NCBI RefSeq assembly: GCF_003544815.1
Contig: NZ_CP032100.1
Location: forward strand, 1,860,001 to 1,924,000
Direction of reading: 5' to 3'
DNA from: Arcobacter suis CECT 7833
GTDB taxonomy: Bacteria > Campylobacterota > Campylobacteria > Campylobacterales > Arcobacteraceae
Length of the DNA: 64,000 nt
A model generated the notes under the pieces. That model searched no databases. It had not been told where the DNA came from and saw only the letters and a list, made by a program, of their open reading frames with translations. Shown here piece after piece: positions 38,035-46,676 of the stretch (position 1 is the stretch's first letter; each line of letters begins with the position of its first letter). Both the position numbers and the translations under genes were made by a program.

Positions 38035-38415
38035 ATGTCATCACTTATAAATTGTCCCGATTGTAACCATGAAATATTATCGAGATTAGGAACTATTTGT
38101 CCAAATTGTGGTCATACTATTGGATATTTTAATGGAGATAAAAAAAGAAAAGTTTATGGTAAATTTTTTGCTTTAACTGTTTTTGTACCTTTTATATCAT
38201 TTATTACAATACTATTTACTTCACAAAATAAATATACAATATATGTAGGAATTGCTATATTTTTTTATTTAGCAATAAAATCTTGTCCTTTATTATTCAA
38301 AAATATCTTTTTTACTAAATTCGAAAAAATATTTTTTTGGTTAATTTGGATTTTATCAACTAGTTTAATATTTTCAATGATTATAAATATATTAAGAAGA
38401 GGATTTGAAGTATAA
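38035..38415 (+). CDS. Zinc-ribbon membrane protein of unknown function
   Basis: 126 residues. The N-terminus has two CxxC pairs (CPDC about 8-11 and CPNC about 23-26), a zinc ribbon. Three hydrophobic segments follow (about 45-66, 71-90 and 102-120). I do not recognise a family beyond zinc-ribbon-plus-membrane. It stands alone after the chemotaxis pair and converges with def, sharing a terminator. Confidence 0.75.
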   Translation: MSSLINCPDCNHEILSRLGTICPNCGHTIGYFNGDKKRKVYGKFFALTVFVPFISFITILFTSQNKYTIYVGIAIFFYLAIKSCPLLFKNIFFTKFEKIFFWLIWILSTSLIFSMIINILRRGFEV

Positions 38416-38422
38416 AATAAAA

Positions 38423-38450
38423 AAAAGATAAAAATTACTTTTTATCTTTT
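38423..38450. terminator. Bidirectional terminator, zinc-ribbon gene / def
   Basis: Stem AAAAGATAAAAA / TTTTTATCTTTT with a 4-base loop, A-tract before and T-tract after, so it can serve both strands. It overlaps the last codons and the stop of def (38435-38437). Confidence 0.75.
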
Positions 38451-38950
38451 GTCCTTTTTTTCCACTCTTTTTCAAATTTTTTTCTTTTGATTATTGATAA
38501 ATTTTCAATAAATAAATGACCTGAAAGATGTTCCATTTCATGTTGCCAAGCAACTGCTAAAAAATCTTCACATTCCATTATTTGTTTATTTCCATTTCTA
38601 TCAAAATATTCAACTATGATATGTTGCGCTCTTGTTACATCTTCACTAAATCCAGGAACACTCAAACATCCTTCTGTAAAAACTTGAGTTCCATTTTTTT
38701 GAATAATCACTGGATTAATTGCCTCAATTAATTCATCTATTTCTTGAATATCTTCTTCATTTGGCAGATTTATAATTAAAACATTTAAAGGAATTGCAAT
38801 TTGAATAGCAGCTAGTCCAACACCACCTTGTGCCATCATAGTATCATACATATCATCTAAAAGAGTGTGCAATTCAATGTCGAATTGCTCCACATCCTTT
38901 GATTTTAATCGAAGTAATTTATTGGGATAAGTTATAACTTCTCTAATCAT
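38435..38950 (-). CDS. def: Peptide deformylase
   Basis: Removes the formyl group from the N-terminal methionine of new proteins. 171 residues. Motifs: GVGLAAIQI (motif 1, GxGLAAxQ), EGCLSVPG (motif 2 with the metal Cys) and WQHEMEHLSGHLF (motif 3; QHExDHL, here with Glu in place of the usual Asp). Last gene of the tig-clpP-def run, 10 bases after clpP. All catalytic residues present. Confidence 0.96.
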   Translation of the reverse strand: MIREVITYPNKLLRLKSKDVEQFDIELHTLLDDMYDTMMAQGGVGLAAIQIAIPLNVLIINLPNEEDIQEIDELIEAINPVIIQKNGTQVFTEGCLSVPGFSEDVTRAQHIIVEYFDRNGNKQIMECEDFLAVAWQHEMEHLSGHLFIENLSIIKRKKFEKEWKKRTKDKK

Positions 38951-38960
38951 AAAAACTTTC

Positions 38961-39545
38961 TTATTTATGCTTTGCTATAACTTCGTCAATTAATCCATAA
39001 GTACAAGCTTCATCTGAACTCATGAAATTATCTCTATCTGTATCTTTTTCAACTTTTTCAATATCTTGACCAGTTTGTGCAGCAATAATTGCATTTAAAC
39101 TATCTTTCATTCTTTGAATCTCTTTCGCTTGAATCTGAATATCAGTAGATTGACCTCTTGCTCCACCTGACGGTTGGTGAATCATTATTCTAGAATTTGG
39201 TAAAGAGTATCTTTTTCCTTTTGTTCCAGAACTTAATAAAAACGCTCCCATAGAAGCCGCTTGTCCTATACAAATAGTACAAACATCTGGTTTGATATAA
39301 TTCATAGTATCATAAATTGACATACCACTTGTAATTACTCCACCTGGAGAGTTGATATATAAATAGATATCTTTATCTGGATCTTCAGCTTCTAAGAAAA
39401 GTAACTGTGCAACAACTGTTGAAGCTACTGCATCATTTATCTCTCCACTTAACATAATAATTCTATCTTTAAGAAGTCTTGAATAAATATCGTAACTTCT
39501 CTCCCCTCTTCCTGTTTTTTCAACTACATATGGTATATAACTCAT
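38961..39545 (-). CDS. clpP: ATP-dependent Clp protease proteolytic subunit
   Basis: Serine protease tetradecamer working with ClpX/ClpA. 194 residues. Catalytic Ser in [14 protein letters not shown], His in [14 protein letters not shown], and Asp near DTDRDNFMS. Located between tig and def with short gaps (16 and 10 bases), the common tig-clpP order. ClpP also degrades tmRNA-tagged proteins, relevant to the ssrA gene in this window. Confidence 0.98.
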   Translation of the reverse strand: MSYIPYVVEKTGRGERSYDIYSRLLKDRIIMLSGEINDAVASTVVAQLLFLEAEDPDKDIYLYINSPGGVITSGMSIYDTMNYIKPDVCTICIGQAASMGAFLLSSGTKGKRYSLPNSRIMIHQPSGGARGQSTDIQIQAKEIQRMKDSLNAIIAAQTGQDIEKVEKDTDRDNFMSSDEACTYGLIDEVIAKHK

Positions 39546-39561
39546 AATTAATCCTATCTTA

Positions 39562-40863
39562 TTATTTTCCTAATTTTTCATCTAATAATTTAGATATAAC
39601 TTTCTCTTCAATCATAGACATTTTAATTGCAGGTAGGTATCCAGCTTCTTGATATTGTTTTACAATCTCTTGTGGATTTTGTCCCATTTGCATTGCCTCA
39701 TAATAAAGAACTTGCATAACTTCTTGATCAGATACTTGTACATTTTCAGCTTTTGCTAGTGCATCAATAATGAATGTAGCTTTTACAGAATTAACTGCAT
39801 CTTCTTTTAATTCATTTCTCATTTCTTCAACTTTAGATTCATTCTCTCGTAAAGTATTGATTTCATCTTCGCTCATTGATCTTACTTTATTATTTAAAGC
39901 ATAGTTAATCTCTTGATCAACTACAGAATTTGGTAATGCAAATTCTATTCTCTCAACTAAAGTTTCTAAATATGCAGGTTTTAATTCTTCTGTATAATAT
40001 TTTCTCATAACTTCAGATTTCATTTGCTCTTTAATTTTTTCTCTTAAAGTATCAATTGTTACATTTTCTTCACCTGGTAACATTCTTTGTGCAAATTCAT
40101 CATTTAATTCAGCTGCAACTTTTTCTTGAATTTCATGTAAAGTTACTTTAAATGTTGCTTCTTTTCCAGCTAAATCTTTAGCTTGATAAGATGTAGGGAA
40201 AGTTACAACAACATCTTTTTGTTCTTCATATTTCATACCAATTACTTGTTCTTCAAATCCTGGAATAAATGAACCTGATCCTACATGTAATGGATATTTT
40301 TCTGCTTTTCCACCGTCAAATGCAACACCATTAACAAAACCTTCAAAATCAATAACTGCATGATCTCCATCTTTTACAGCTCTTTTTCTACTAAGTTTTT
40401 CTAATGGAGCTGAAGATTTAGCAATCTCTTCTAATCTAGCATCAATCTCTTTTACATCTACAGCTTTATCTTCAACTGCTGGAATTAAAGATTTATAATC
40501 ACCTAAATCAATAGTTGGTTTGCAAGCAACAGAAATTTCTATATCAATAGAACCATCTTCTTTTTTGTCAAATTTAGAGATTGTTGGTTCACCAATTAAA
40601 TCAGCATTTGCAATATTTAATTCTTTTAAAGCTTCACCTAAAACTGTTCTTAAAGCTTCTGCTTCTGCATCTTCTCTTAATTTGTCAGCAAATCTTTGTT
40701 TTACAACAGCTACAGGAACTTTTCCTTTTCTAAAACCTTGAACATTCATTGTTTTAGCAGCTTGTTTTGCTACTTTATCTAGATTTGATTCTACTACTTC
40801 TTTTGCAATAGTTGCAGTTATTACCGCATTTGCACTATCAACTCTGTTTGCGCTAAATTCCAT
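39562..40863 (-). CDS. tig: Trigger factor
   Basis: Ribosome-associated chaperone and peptidyl-prolyl isomerase. 433 residues. The ribosome-binding segment is QGFRKGKVP (canonical GFRxGKxP). A central FKBP-type domain ([14 protein letters not shown]...[13 protein letters not shown]) is followed by the C-terminal chaperone arms. First gene of the tig-clpP-def run; a CGGAGT ribosome site precedes the start. Confidence 0.98.
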   Translation of the reverse strand: MEFSANRVDSANAVITATIAKEVVESNLDKVAKQAAKTMNVQGFRKGKVPVAVVKQRFADKLREDAEAEALRTVLGEALKELNIANADLIGEPTISKFDKKEDGSIDIEISVACKPTIDLGDYKSLIPAVEDKAVDVKEIDARLEEIAKSSAPLEKLSRKRAVKDGDHAVIDFEGFVNGVAFDGGKAEKYPLHVGSGSFIPGFEEQVIGMKYEEQKDVVVTFPTSYQAKDLAGKEATFKVTLHEIQEKVAAELNDEFAQRMLPGEENVTIDTLREKIKEQMKSEVMRKYYTEELKPAYLETLVERIEFALPNSVVDQEINYALNNKVRSMSEDEINTLRENESKVEEMRNELKEDAVNSVKATFIIDALAKAENVQVSDQEVMQVLYYEAMQMGQNPQEIVKQYQEAGYLPAIKMSMIEEKVISKLLDEKLGK

Positions 40864-40997
40864 TAAATTTACTCCGATTGTTATAATTTTAACGCTGATT
40901 TTATCTAAAAATTACTAAGGCTTTTATAAAACATTGATTTTAGAATACTTTGTGTAGAAATTTGTATATTTAAAGAGAGTTTTTTTAAGCAAAAAAA

Positions 40998-41019
40998 CAA
41001 AAGATTTAATAATCTTTTG
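40998..41019 (-). terminator. Terminator after the second ppk2
   Basis: CAAAAGATT / AATCTTTTG stem, 4-base loop, overlapping the stop codon of the upstream minus-strand gene, followed in the minus direction by TTTTTTTGCTTAAAAA. Ends the polyamine/PPK2 operon before tig. Confidence 0.65.
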
Positions 41020-42136
41020 ATTTTCTCATTTGTAGAAGTTCTTTTTGAACAGAGATATTTATCTCTTCATTTGCATCAAAATCTAAAGAATAATTTCTTC
41101 CATCATAATCAACAGAATTTAAAATAATCTTCATTGCTTCAAGTCTTGCTTTATGTTTATCATCACTTCTTACAATATGCCAAGGAGCACTTCTTGAAGT
41201 TGTTCTTCTTAACATTTCATATTTTTTTTCTGAAAATTCATCCCATAAATCTTGAGCTTGCATATCAACTTCTGAAAATTTCCATTGTCTTAATGGATCT
41301 TCAATTCTTCTATCAAATCTTCTTTTTTGTTCTTCTTTTGAAACTGAAAAATAAAGTTTGATTAAAATCATTCCTTGTCTTACTAAATCTTGTTCAAAAT
41401 TTACAATATCTTCCATAAAAATTTCATGTTCTTCTGGTGTACAAAATCCAAAAATTGGCTCAACCATAGCTCTGTTATACCAAGATCTATCAAATAAAAC
41501 TATCTCTCCACCTGTTGGGAAACGCTCTATATATCTTTGTAAAAACCACTGATTTTTTTGAGTTTCTGTAGGTTTTCCTAACGCAACTACTCTATAGTGT
41601 TTATTATTCATATATCTAGTAATTCTTCTAATAGCTCCACCTTTTCCTGAAGCATCTCTTCCTTCAAAAAGAATAATCATTCTTTTATTCTCTTTTTCTA
41701 GATAATTTTGAAGTTTAATTAACTCTATTTGATATTTTTTCAAAGCTTCTAAATCATAAATTTTTTGAATTCCTTCTGTTAAAACATGAGAATTTAATTT
41801 TTCATAATTACCTAAAATTGATTTTAAAAATTCATTTTCTTCTTTTAATTTTTTTAAAACTTCATTATCTTTAACTACCAATTTTTTTTCCTGTAATTTT
41901 ATTTTTTCATCAACTTTTATTTCTGGTTTAAATAAAACAGAATTTTTAAAGGCTTCTAACAAAGAAATAGCATCTTTTTTTGTTAAATTGTCTTTTTTAG
42001 TAAATCCTAAAACTTTTACATATCTTTTTTTATCATGTTGAAATCTTGCTATATATTTATTTCCAAACTCTGGATGAGCTTCTTTTGAAACATATAATCC
42101 ACTATAATTTGTTCTTTCAAAATCACCTAAATTCAT
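41006..42136 (-). CDS. ppk2: Polyphosphate kinase 2 family protein (longer paralogue)
   Basis: 376 residues. The C-terminal about 260 residues are a PPK2 domain: Walker A FEGRDASGKGGAIRRIT, lid region, and Walker B FDRSWYNRAMVEPIFGF. PPK2 enzymes use polyphosphate to phosphorylate nucleoside (di)phosphates or the reverse. An N-terminal extension of about 110 residues (with EFGNKYIARFQHDKKRYVKVLGFTKKD) resembles the SAM-like N-terminal (arm-type) domain of phage integrases and is absent from the paralogue just upstream, 1 base away. Which PPK2 subclass it belongs to is not decidable by eye. Confidence 0.92.
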   Translation of the reverse strand: MNLGDFERTNYSGLYVSKEAHPEFGNKYIARFQHDKKRYVKVLGFTKKDNLTKKDAISLLEAFKNSVLFKPEIKVDEKIKLQEKKLVVKDNEVLKKLKEENEFLKSILGNYEKLNSHVLTEGIQKIYDLEALKKYQIELIKLQNYLEKENKRMIILFEGRDASGKGGAIRRITRYMNNKHYRVVALGKPTETQKNQWFLQRYIERFPTGGEIVLFDRSWYNRAMVEPIFGFCTPEEHEIFMEDIVNFEQDLVRQGMILIKLYFSVSKEEQKRRFDRRIEDPLRQWKFSEVDMQAQDLWDEFSEKKYEMLRRTTSRSAPWHIVRSDDKHKARLEAMKIILNSVDYDGRNYSLDFDANEEINISVQKELLQMRKSKDY

Positions 42137-42137
42137 T

Positions 42138-43082
42138 CTAAGATAACCTCGCTAATTTATTGTCCTGTTCCATATTCTCAATCTCAGTTGTACCACTTAT
42201 TAATATCTCTTTATCTATTTTAAGAAATTCTTTTTCTTCTGTTTTATTTTTATATTCAACATTAGACAATATATATCTAATACAATTTAATCTAGCTCTT
42301 TTTTTATTATCACTTCTAATTACAGTCCATGGGGCAACGTCTGTATTTGAAGCCATCAACATAGAAAATTTTGCTATTGTATATTTATCCCACAAATTTT
42401 GTGATTCTTTATCTACAGGTGAAAGTTTATATTGTTTTAAAGGATCTATTTCTCTTTTTTTAAATCTTTTTGCTTGTTCTTTTTTTGAAACTGAAAAATA
42501 AAATTTCAATAAAATAACTCCAGATTTTACTAACATTTTTTCAAACTCTGGAACTTCCCTTAAAAATTCATGGTGTTCTTCTGTTGTACAAAATCCCATT
42601 ACAGGTTCAACCCCTGCTCTGTTGTACCAAGATCTATCAAAAAATACAATTTCACCAGCACTTGGAAGATGCTGAGTATATCTTTGAAAATACCATTGTG
42701 TTCTTTCAATATCACTTGGCTTTTCTAAGGCAACAACTCTAGCACCCCTAGGATTAAGATGTTCTGTAATTCTTTTTATAGTTCCACCTTTTCCAGCAGC
42801 ATCTCTACCTTCAAAAATCATTAGAACTTTTAGACCTTCTTCTTTTACATGATTTTGAAATTTCAAAAGTTCTATTTGAAGTTTTGTTAACTCTTTTTCA
42901 TACTCTAAAGTCTCTTTCCTAACCCAAATCTGAACTTTTTCTACACCATCTTCACTCTTGTGAGCTAGTTTTTCTCTTTCTCTAGATTTATTTTTAAAAT
43001 TATGTTTTAAAGAATCTTTGCTATCTATAACTTCCATATCAGAAAATTCATTATTAATAATATTTCTTTCGTGCCCCGTCAT
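42138..43082 (-). CDS. ppk2: Polyphosphate kinase 2 family protein (shorter paralogue)
   Basis: 314 residues. PPK2 domain with Walker A FEGRDAAGKGGTIKRIT and Walker B FFDRSWYNRAGVEPVMGFC, both intact, plus the KKREIDPLKQYKLSPVD lid segment. The N-terminal about 60 residues are charged and probably disordered. It sits 8 bases after nspC and 1 base before the longer ppk2, so two PPK2 enzymes are encoded back to back. Tandem retention suggests different nucleotide preferences. Confidence 0.94.
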   Translation of the reverse strand: MTGHERNIINNEFSDMEVIDSKDSLKHNFKNKSREREKLAHKSEDGVEKVQIWVRKETLEYEKELTKLQIELLKFQNHVKEEGLKVLMIFEGRDAAGKGGTIKRITEHLNPRGARVVALEKPSDIERTQWYFQRYTQHLPSAGEIVFFDRSWYNRAGVEPVMGFCTTEEHHEFLREVPEFEKMLVKSGVILLKFYFSVSKKEQAKRFKKREIDPLKQYKLSPVDKESQNLWDKYTIAKFSMLMASNTDVAPWTVIRSDNKKRARLNCIRYILSNVEYKNKTEEKEFLKIDKEILISGTTEIENMEQDNKLARLS

Positions 43083-43090
43083 TTAATCTC

Positions 43091-44248
43091 CTATGAAAGT
43101 CTCATTTTGTAATCATTATAACCAAAGTTTTTTACAATTTGATAACTATTTTCATCATGTTTTATTACAATTGATGGTAATTTTATTCCATTAAATGTAG
43201 TTGTTTTTACCATCGTATAATGAATCATATCTTCAAAAATGATTTTATCTCCTACTTCTAAAGGTTCATCAAAAGAGTAATCACCGATAATATCACCTGC
43301 TAAACAAGTATTTCCACCAAGTCTATAAGTGTATTTTTTTTCACCTGCAAGACCTGAGTTTCTAATCATCGCTCGATATGGCATAGCTAAAGTATCAGGC
43401 ATGTGAGCTTCTGCTGATGTGTCTAAAATAACTAAATCCATACCATTATTTATTACATCAAGAACAGTTCCCACTAAATAACCAGTTTGCCAACCAATAG
43501 CTTCACCTGGTTCTAGATAAACTTTTAAATGTGGGTATCTTGATTTAAAATCTTTTAATAGTTTTATTAAACCCTCAACATCATAATCAACTCTTGTAAT
43601 ATGATGACCACCTCCAAAATTTACCCATTTTAATTTATCGAAATATTGAGAGAATTTATCTTCAAAAGCTGCTAATGCACCCTCAAGTGCATCAACATTT
43701 TGTTCACAAAGAGCATGAAAATGAAACCCATCTAAATACTCCAATTGCGACTCATCAAAATTTGCCTTTGTAGTTCCCATTCTTGAAAACGGTGCACAAG
43801 GATTATATAAATCTACTTCAACGCTTGAATATTCAGGATTTAATCTAATCCCCAATGATGTTTTTCCAAAGGCTTTATCTTTATATCTTTTTAGTTGATT
43901 AAAAGAGTTAAAAACCACATGATTTGATATTGATATTATTTCATCAATTTCATCATCTTTAAAAGCAGCAGAATAAGTATGAACTTCTCCACCGAATTCC
44001 TCTTTTGCCAAAATTGCTTCATGAAGTCCTGATGCACAACAACCTTTTAAATATTTTTTGCATAAATCAAAAGTTGACCATAAAGCAAAACCTTTTAATG
44101 CTAAAAGAATATTTACGTCTGCTTCATCTTGGATTCTTTTTAGAAGTTTTAGATTATTTTCTAAAAGTTTTTCTTCACATACATAACTTGGGCTTGGTAG
44201 TTTGTCAAAACTATCTACTATTATATTATTAGTCTTCAAGTGGCTCAA
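43091..44248 (-). CDS. nspC: Carboxynorspermidine/carboxyspermidine decarboxylase
   Basis: PLP-dependent fold III decarboxylase, last step of spermidine or norspermidine synthesis by the carboxy route. 385 residues. [27 protein letters not shown] with the PLP lysine, [22 protein letters not shown] and [14 protein letters not shown] with the active-site Cys are family features. Translation appears to start at a TTG that lies inside the rubredoxin gene (20-base overlap), preceded by AGAGG; no ATG is available nearby. Same operon as its pathway partner (44413-45606). Confidence 0.95.
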   Translation of the reverse strand: MSHLKTNNIIVDSFDKLPSPSYVCEEKLLENNLKLLKRIQDEADVNILLALKGFALWSTFDLCKKYLKGCCASGLHEAILAKEEFGGEVHTYSAAFKDDEIDEIISISNHVVFNSFNQLKRYKDKAFGKTSLGIRLNPEYSSVEVDLYNPCAPFSRMGTTKANFDESQLEYLDGFHFHALCEQNVDALEGALAAFEDKFSQYFDKLKWVNFGGGHHITRVDYDVEGLIKLLKDFKSRYPHLKVYLEPGEAIGWQTGYLVGTVLDVINNGMDLVILDTSAEAHMPDTLAMPYRAMIRNSGLAGEKKYTYRLGGNTCLAGDIIGDYSFDEPLEVGDKIIFEDMIHYTMVKTTTFNGIKLPSIVIKHDENSYQIVKNFGYNDYKMRLS

Positions 44249-44393
44249 AATCCTCTTTACTTACACCACAATCTGGGCATTCCCAATCTTGTGGTAAATC
44301 TTCAAATGCAGTTCCTGCAACAATTCCAGAATCTGGATCACCTATTTCTGGGTCATAAATATAATCACAAATTGTACAAATATATTTTTGCAT
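44229..44393 (-). CDS. Rubredoxin
   Basis: A 54-residue protein, [19 protein letters not shown]... to the end ...DFEPLED, with two CxxC-type iron-binding knuckles ([10 protein letters not shown] and [12 protein letters not shown]). One-iron electron carrier of the cytoplasm. It starts 19 bases after the carboxynorspermidine synthase stop and its last 20 bases overlap nspC, so it is embedded in the polyamine operon. Small rubredoxins often donate electrons to peroxide or oxygen detoxifying enzymes; a specific partner is not visible here. Confidence 0.95.
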   Translation of the reverse strand: MQKYICTICDYIYDPEIGDPDSGIVAGTAFEDLPQDWECPDCGVSKEDFEPLED

Positions 44394-44412
44394 GATAAAT
44401 TCTATATGAGTA

Positions 44413-45606
44413 TTATAACTCTAAAATTTTCCAAGGAAGACCTTGAGTCATTAATTCTTCCATAAATGGTTTTGCATCAAATTCTTCTATGTTAAATACA
44501 CCTTTATTTTTCCAAATGCCTTTGTAAAGTAATTTAGAACCAATCATTGCAGGAACTCCTGTAGTATAACTTACAGCTTGAGCTCCTGTTTCTTTGTAAC
44601 ACTCTTGGTGGTCGCAAATATTGTAGATGTAAACTTTTTTTGCTTTTCCATCTTTGATACCTTCAATAATACAACCAATATTTGTTTTACCAACAGTTCT
44701 TGGTCCAAGGCTTGCAGGGTCTGGTAATAATGTAGTTAAAAATTCAATTGGAGTAATCATTACACCTTTATGCATAACTGGTTCTATTCCTAACATTCCA
44801 ACATTTTGTAAACAATTCATATGTTGAATATAAGCATCACCAAATGTCATAAAGAATCTAATTCTTTTTAAACCTTTGATATTTTTTACTAGTGATTCTA
44901 ACTCTTCATGGTAAAGTAAATATGATGGTTTAACACCAACTTCTGGATAATCATGATCAACTCTAATTTCTAAAGGAGTTGTTTCAATCCATTGTCCATT
45001 TTCCCAATATCTACCATTTGCAGATACTTCCCTTAGGTTGATTTCTGGATTAAAATTCGTTGCAAATTTATATCCATGATCACCTGCATTACAATCCATA
45101 ATATCTATAGTGTGAATTTCATCAAAAAGATTTTGTTGAGCATATGCACAAAATACACCAGTAACACCTGGGTCAAATCCAGAACCTAAAAGAGCCATAA
45201 TTCCAGCTTCTTTAAATTGATTATCTCTAGCCCATTGTAATTTGTATTCAAATTTAGCTTCGTCTGGATGTTCATAGTTTGCAGTATCTACATAATCAAC
45301 TTTACATTTAGTACAAGCGTCCATAATTGTTAAATCTTGATAAGGTAACGCTACATTTAAAACTAATTTTGGATTTACTTTTTCTATTAATTTTACTAAT
45401 TCATCAACATTGTCAGCATCCACAGAAGCTACATCTATTTTTACACCTTGATTTTTTAAAATATCAGCAGCCATAGATTCACATTTAGAAACTGTTCTTG
45501 ATGCTAATGTAATCTTTTCAAAAGTGTCAATATTCATTGCACATTTTACAGTTGCAACTCTACTTACTCCACCTGCTCCAATAATTAAAATACCTTTTTT
45601 GCTCAT
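44413..45606 (-). CDS. Carboxynorspermidine/carboxyspermidine synthase (saccharopine dehydrogenase family)
   Basis: 397 residues. N-terminal Rossmann NAD(P)-binding motif [19 protein letters not shown], then [34 protein letters not shown] and [18 protein letters not shown], matching the saccharopine-dehydrogenase-like enzyme that condenses aspartate semialdehyde with a diamine. Together with nspC downstream it makes a complete two-step route to spermidine independent of decarboxylated SAM, as known in Campylobacter and Vibrio. First gene of the operon; GGAG ribosome site before the ATG. Confidence 0.94.
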   Translation of the reverse strand: MSKKGILIIGAGGVSRVATVKCAMNIDTFEKITLASRTVSKCESMAADILKNQGVKIDVASVDADNVDELVKLIEKVNPKLVLNVALPYQDLTIMDACTKCKVDYVDTANYEHPDEAKFEYKLQWARDNQFKEAGIMALLGSGFDPGVTGVFCAYAQQNLFDEIHTIDIMDCNAGDHGYKFATNFNPEINLREVSANGRYWENGQWIETTPLEIRVDHDYPEVGVKPSYLLYHEELESLVKNIKGLKRIRFFMTFGDAYIQHMNCLQNVGMLGIEPVMHKGVMITPIEFLTTLLPDPASLGPRTVGKTNIGCIIEGIKDGKAKKVYIYNICDHQECYKETGAQAVSYTTGVPAMIGSKLLYKGIWKNKGVFNIEEFDAKPFMEELMTQGLPWKILEL

Positions 45607-45755
45607 TATTCACTCCGATATATTTTTATGTATTTATTGTACTATTTTTAAATATAAGAAAGGATAAAATGGTTTAAAATTACCATTTAGTAACAATTTG
45701 ATTACAATTAACGTGGTTTTAATAATTGCTTATGTAAACTTCACTTTCGAGTTAT

Positions 45756-46144
45756 GGGGAAGTCCTGGCTTCGATTGGAGTGTTTCGGTTTTAGTTGCAT
45801 GTCGGTATGAGCATATCGTTAAAAGGCTCAAAAATGTTTAAATGCAAACAATACAAATTACGCACCTCAAAGGGTAGCAGCTTAATTGCTCTACCCCCGC
45901 TCTCTGAATAGAGGCGGGTGTTGCTTCACCTACAGATTATTCTGTTAGAGTAGGATTCGAAGTATAACAAACAAACAGATATATCTTAATTATTATCTTT
46001 TAAGTTAAGACTAACGCATAAAAGACAGTTTTATTAAAGTTTAATTGTACTTTTCTAAAATTAAATCGAACAATTAAAAAAGCATGTATAGATATTAAAG
46101 TCAAGCATTTTAAGACACGGGTTCGACTCCCGTCTTCTCCACCA
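45756..46144 (+). ncRNA. ssrA: tmRNA (transfer-messenger RNA)
   Basis: Rescues stalled ribosomes and tags the nascent chain for proteolysis. The 5' end GGGGAAGTCCTGGCTTCGAT pairs with the 3' CTTCTCC to form the acceptor stem, and the gene ends GGTTCGACTCCCGTC...CCACCA with a T-arm and encoded CCA. The tag reading frame at 45844-45885 gives ANNTNYAPQRVAA then TAA. Campylobacterota tags usually start A(N/V)N and end in -AKAA or similar, so this one has an unusual -QRVAA end. The T-arm/acceptor 3' end is a classic integration site, and an integrase gene follows 200 bases downstream. Confidence 0.97.
45844..45885 (+). other. tmRNA tag-peptide reading frame
   Basis: Thirteen codons plus TAA, resuming at GCA: A-N-N-T-N-Y-A-P-Q-R-V-A-A. 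The terminal VAA keeps a hydrophobic residue plus two alanines that ClpX-type recognition needs. Confidence 0.9.
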
Positions 46145-46257
46145 ATACTTTGTTCTATGTTATTCTATAAATACCACAGAACCTCCCATTTATCGATTAT
46201 CTTAAATTTTATTTGTTCGTCTTTGTTCGCAAGTATTCAACTAAATTCTCAACTTTA

Positions 46258-46324
46258 TGTTACTCTTAATGTTACTCTATTATAATTTTTATGTTACTTT
46301 TGATTTTTCATAAAATAAGTAACA
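46258..46324. repeat. Four copies of heptamer TGTTACT, probable integrase arm sites
   Basis: TGTTACT occurs at 46258-46264, 46270-46276 and 46292-46298 in direct orientation and inverted (AGTAACA) at 46318-46324, between the ssrA 3' end and the integrase start. Just before this, TTTGTTCG is repeated at 46212-46219 and 46222-46229. Short repeated arm-type sites beside attL are typical for tyrosine integrases. The rest of the 200-base gap (46145-46346) shows no gene. Confidence 0.5.
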
Positions 46325-46346
46325 AAAAATATTAAGGATATGAGTT

Positions 46347-46619
46347 ATGCCCAAAGTAGTTACACCTTTAAATGAAAGAAAAATTATAAATGCAAAACCT
46401 AAAGAATCAAATTACACTTTAACAGATGGAAATGGTTTACAATTATTAATAAAATCATCAGGTGTAAAAATTTGGGAATTTGTTTTCACTTCTCCAATAA
46501 CCAAAAAAAGAAGAAAAAAGACTTTTGGTAGTTATCCTATTATTACCTTAGCAAAAGCAAGAACATTAAAAAATGAATACTTAACTCTTATATCTAATGG
46601 TATAGACCCTGTTGAATGA
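46347..46619 (+). pseudogene. Tyrosine integrase, N-terminal fragment cut by an IS
   Basis: About 90 residues of the DUF4102 (P4-type integrase N-terminal, arm-binding) domain: KIINAKPKESNYTLTDGNGLQLLIKSSG, then KKRRKKTFGSYPIITLAKAR. The frame ends after GIDPVE because the IS end (TGATCC...) supplies the stop TGA at 46617-46619. The catalytic domain (R...HxxR...Y) is missing and is not found elsewhere in the window. Position 203 bases after the ssrA 3' end fits an integrase of an ssrA-targeting element. An AAGGATA ribosome site precedes the ATG. Confidence 0.9.
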
Positions 46620-46676
46620 TCCGGCTACACTAATTCATACTTGGAATTTAAAAACTTCTAAGTTAAAATAATAAGT

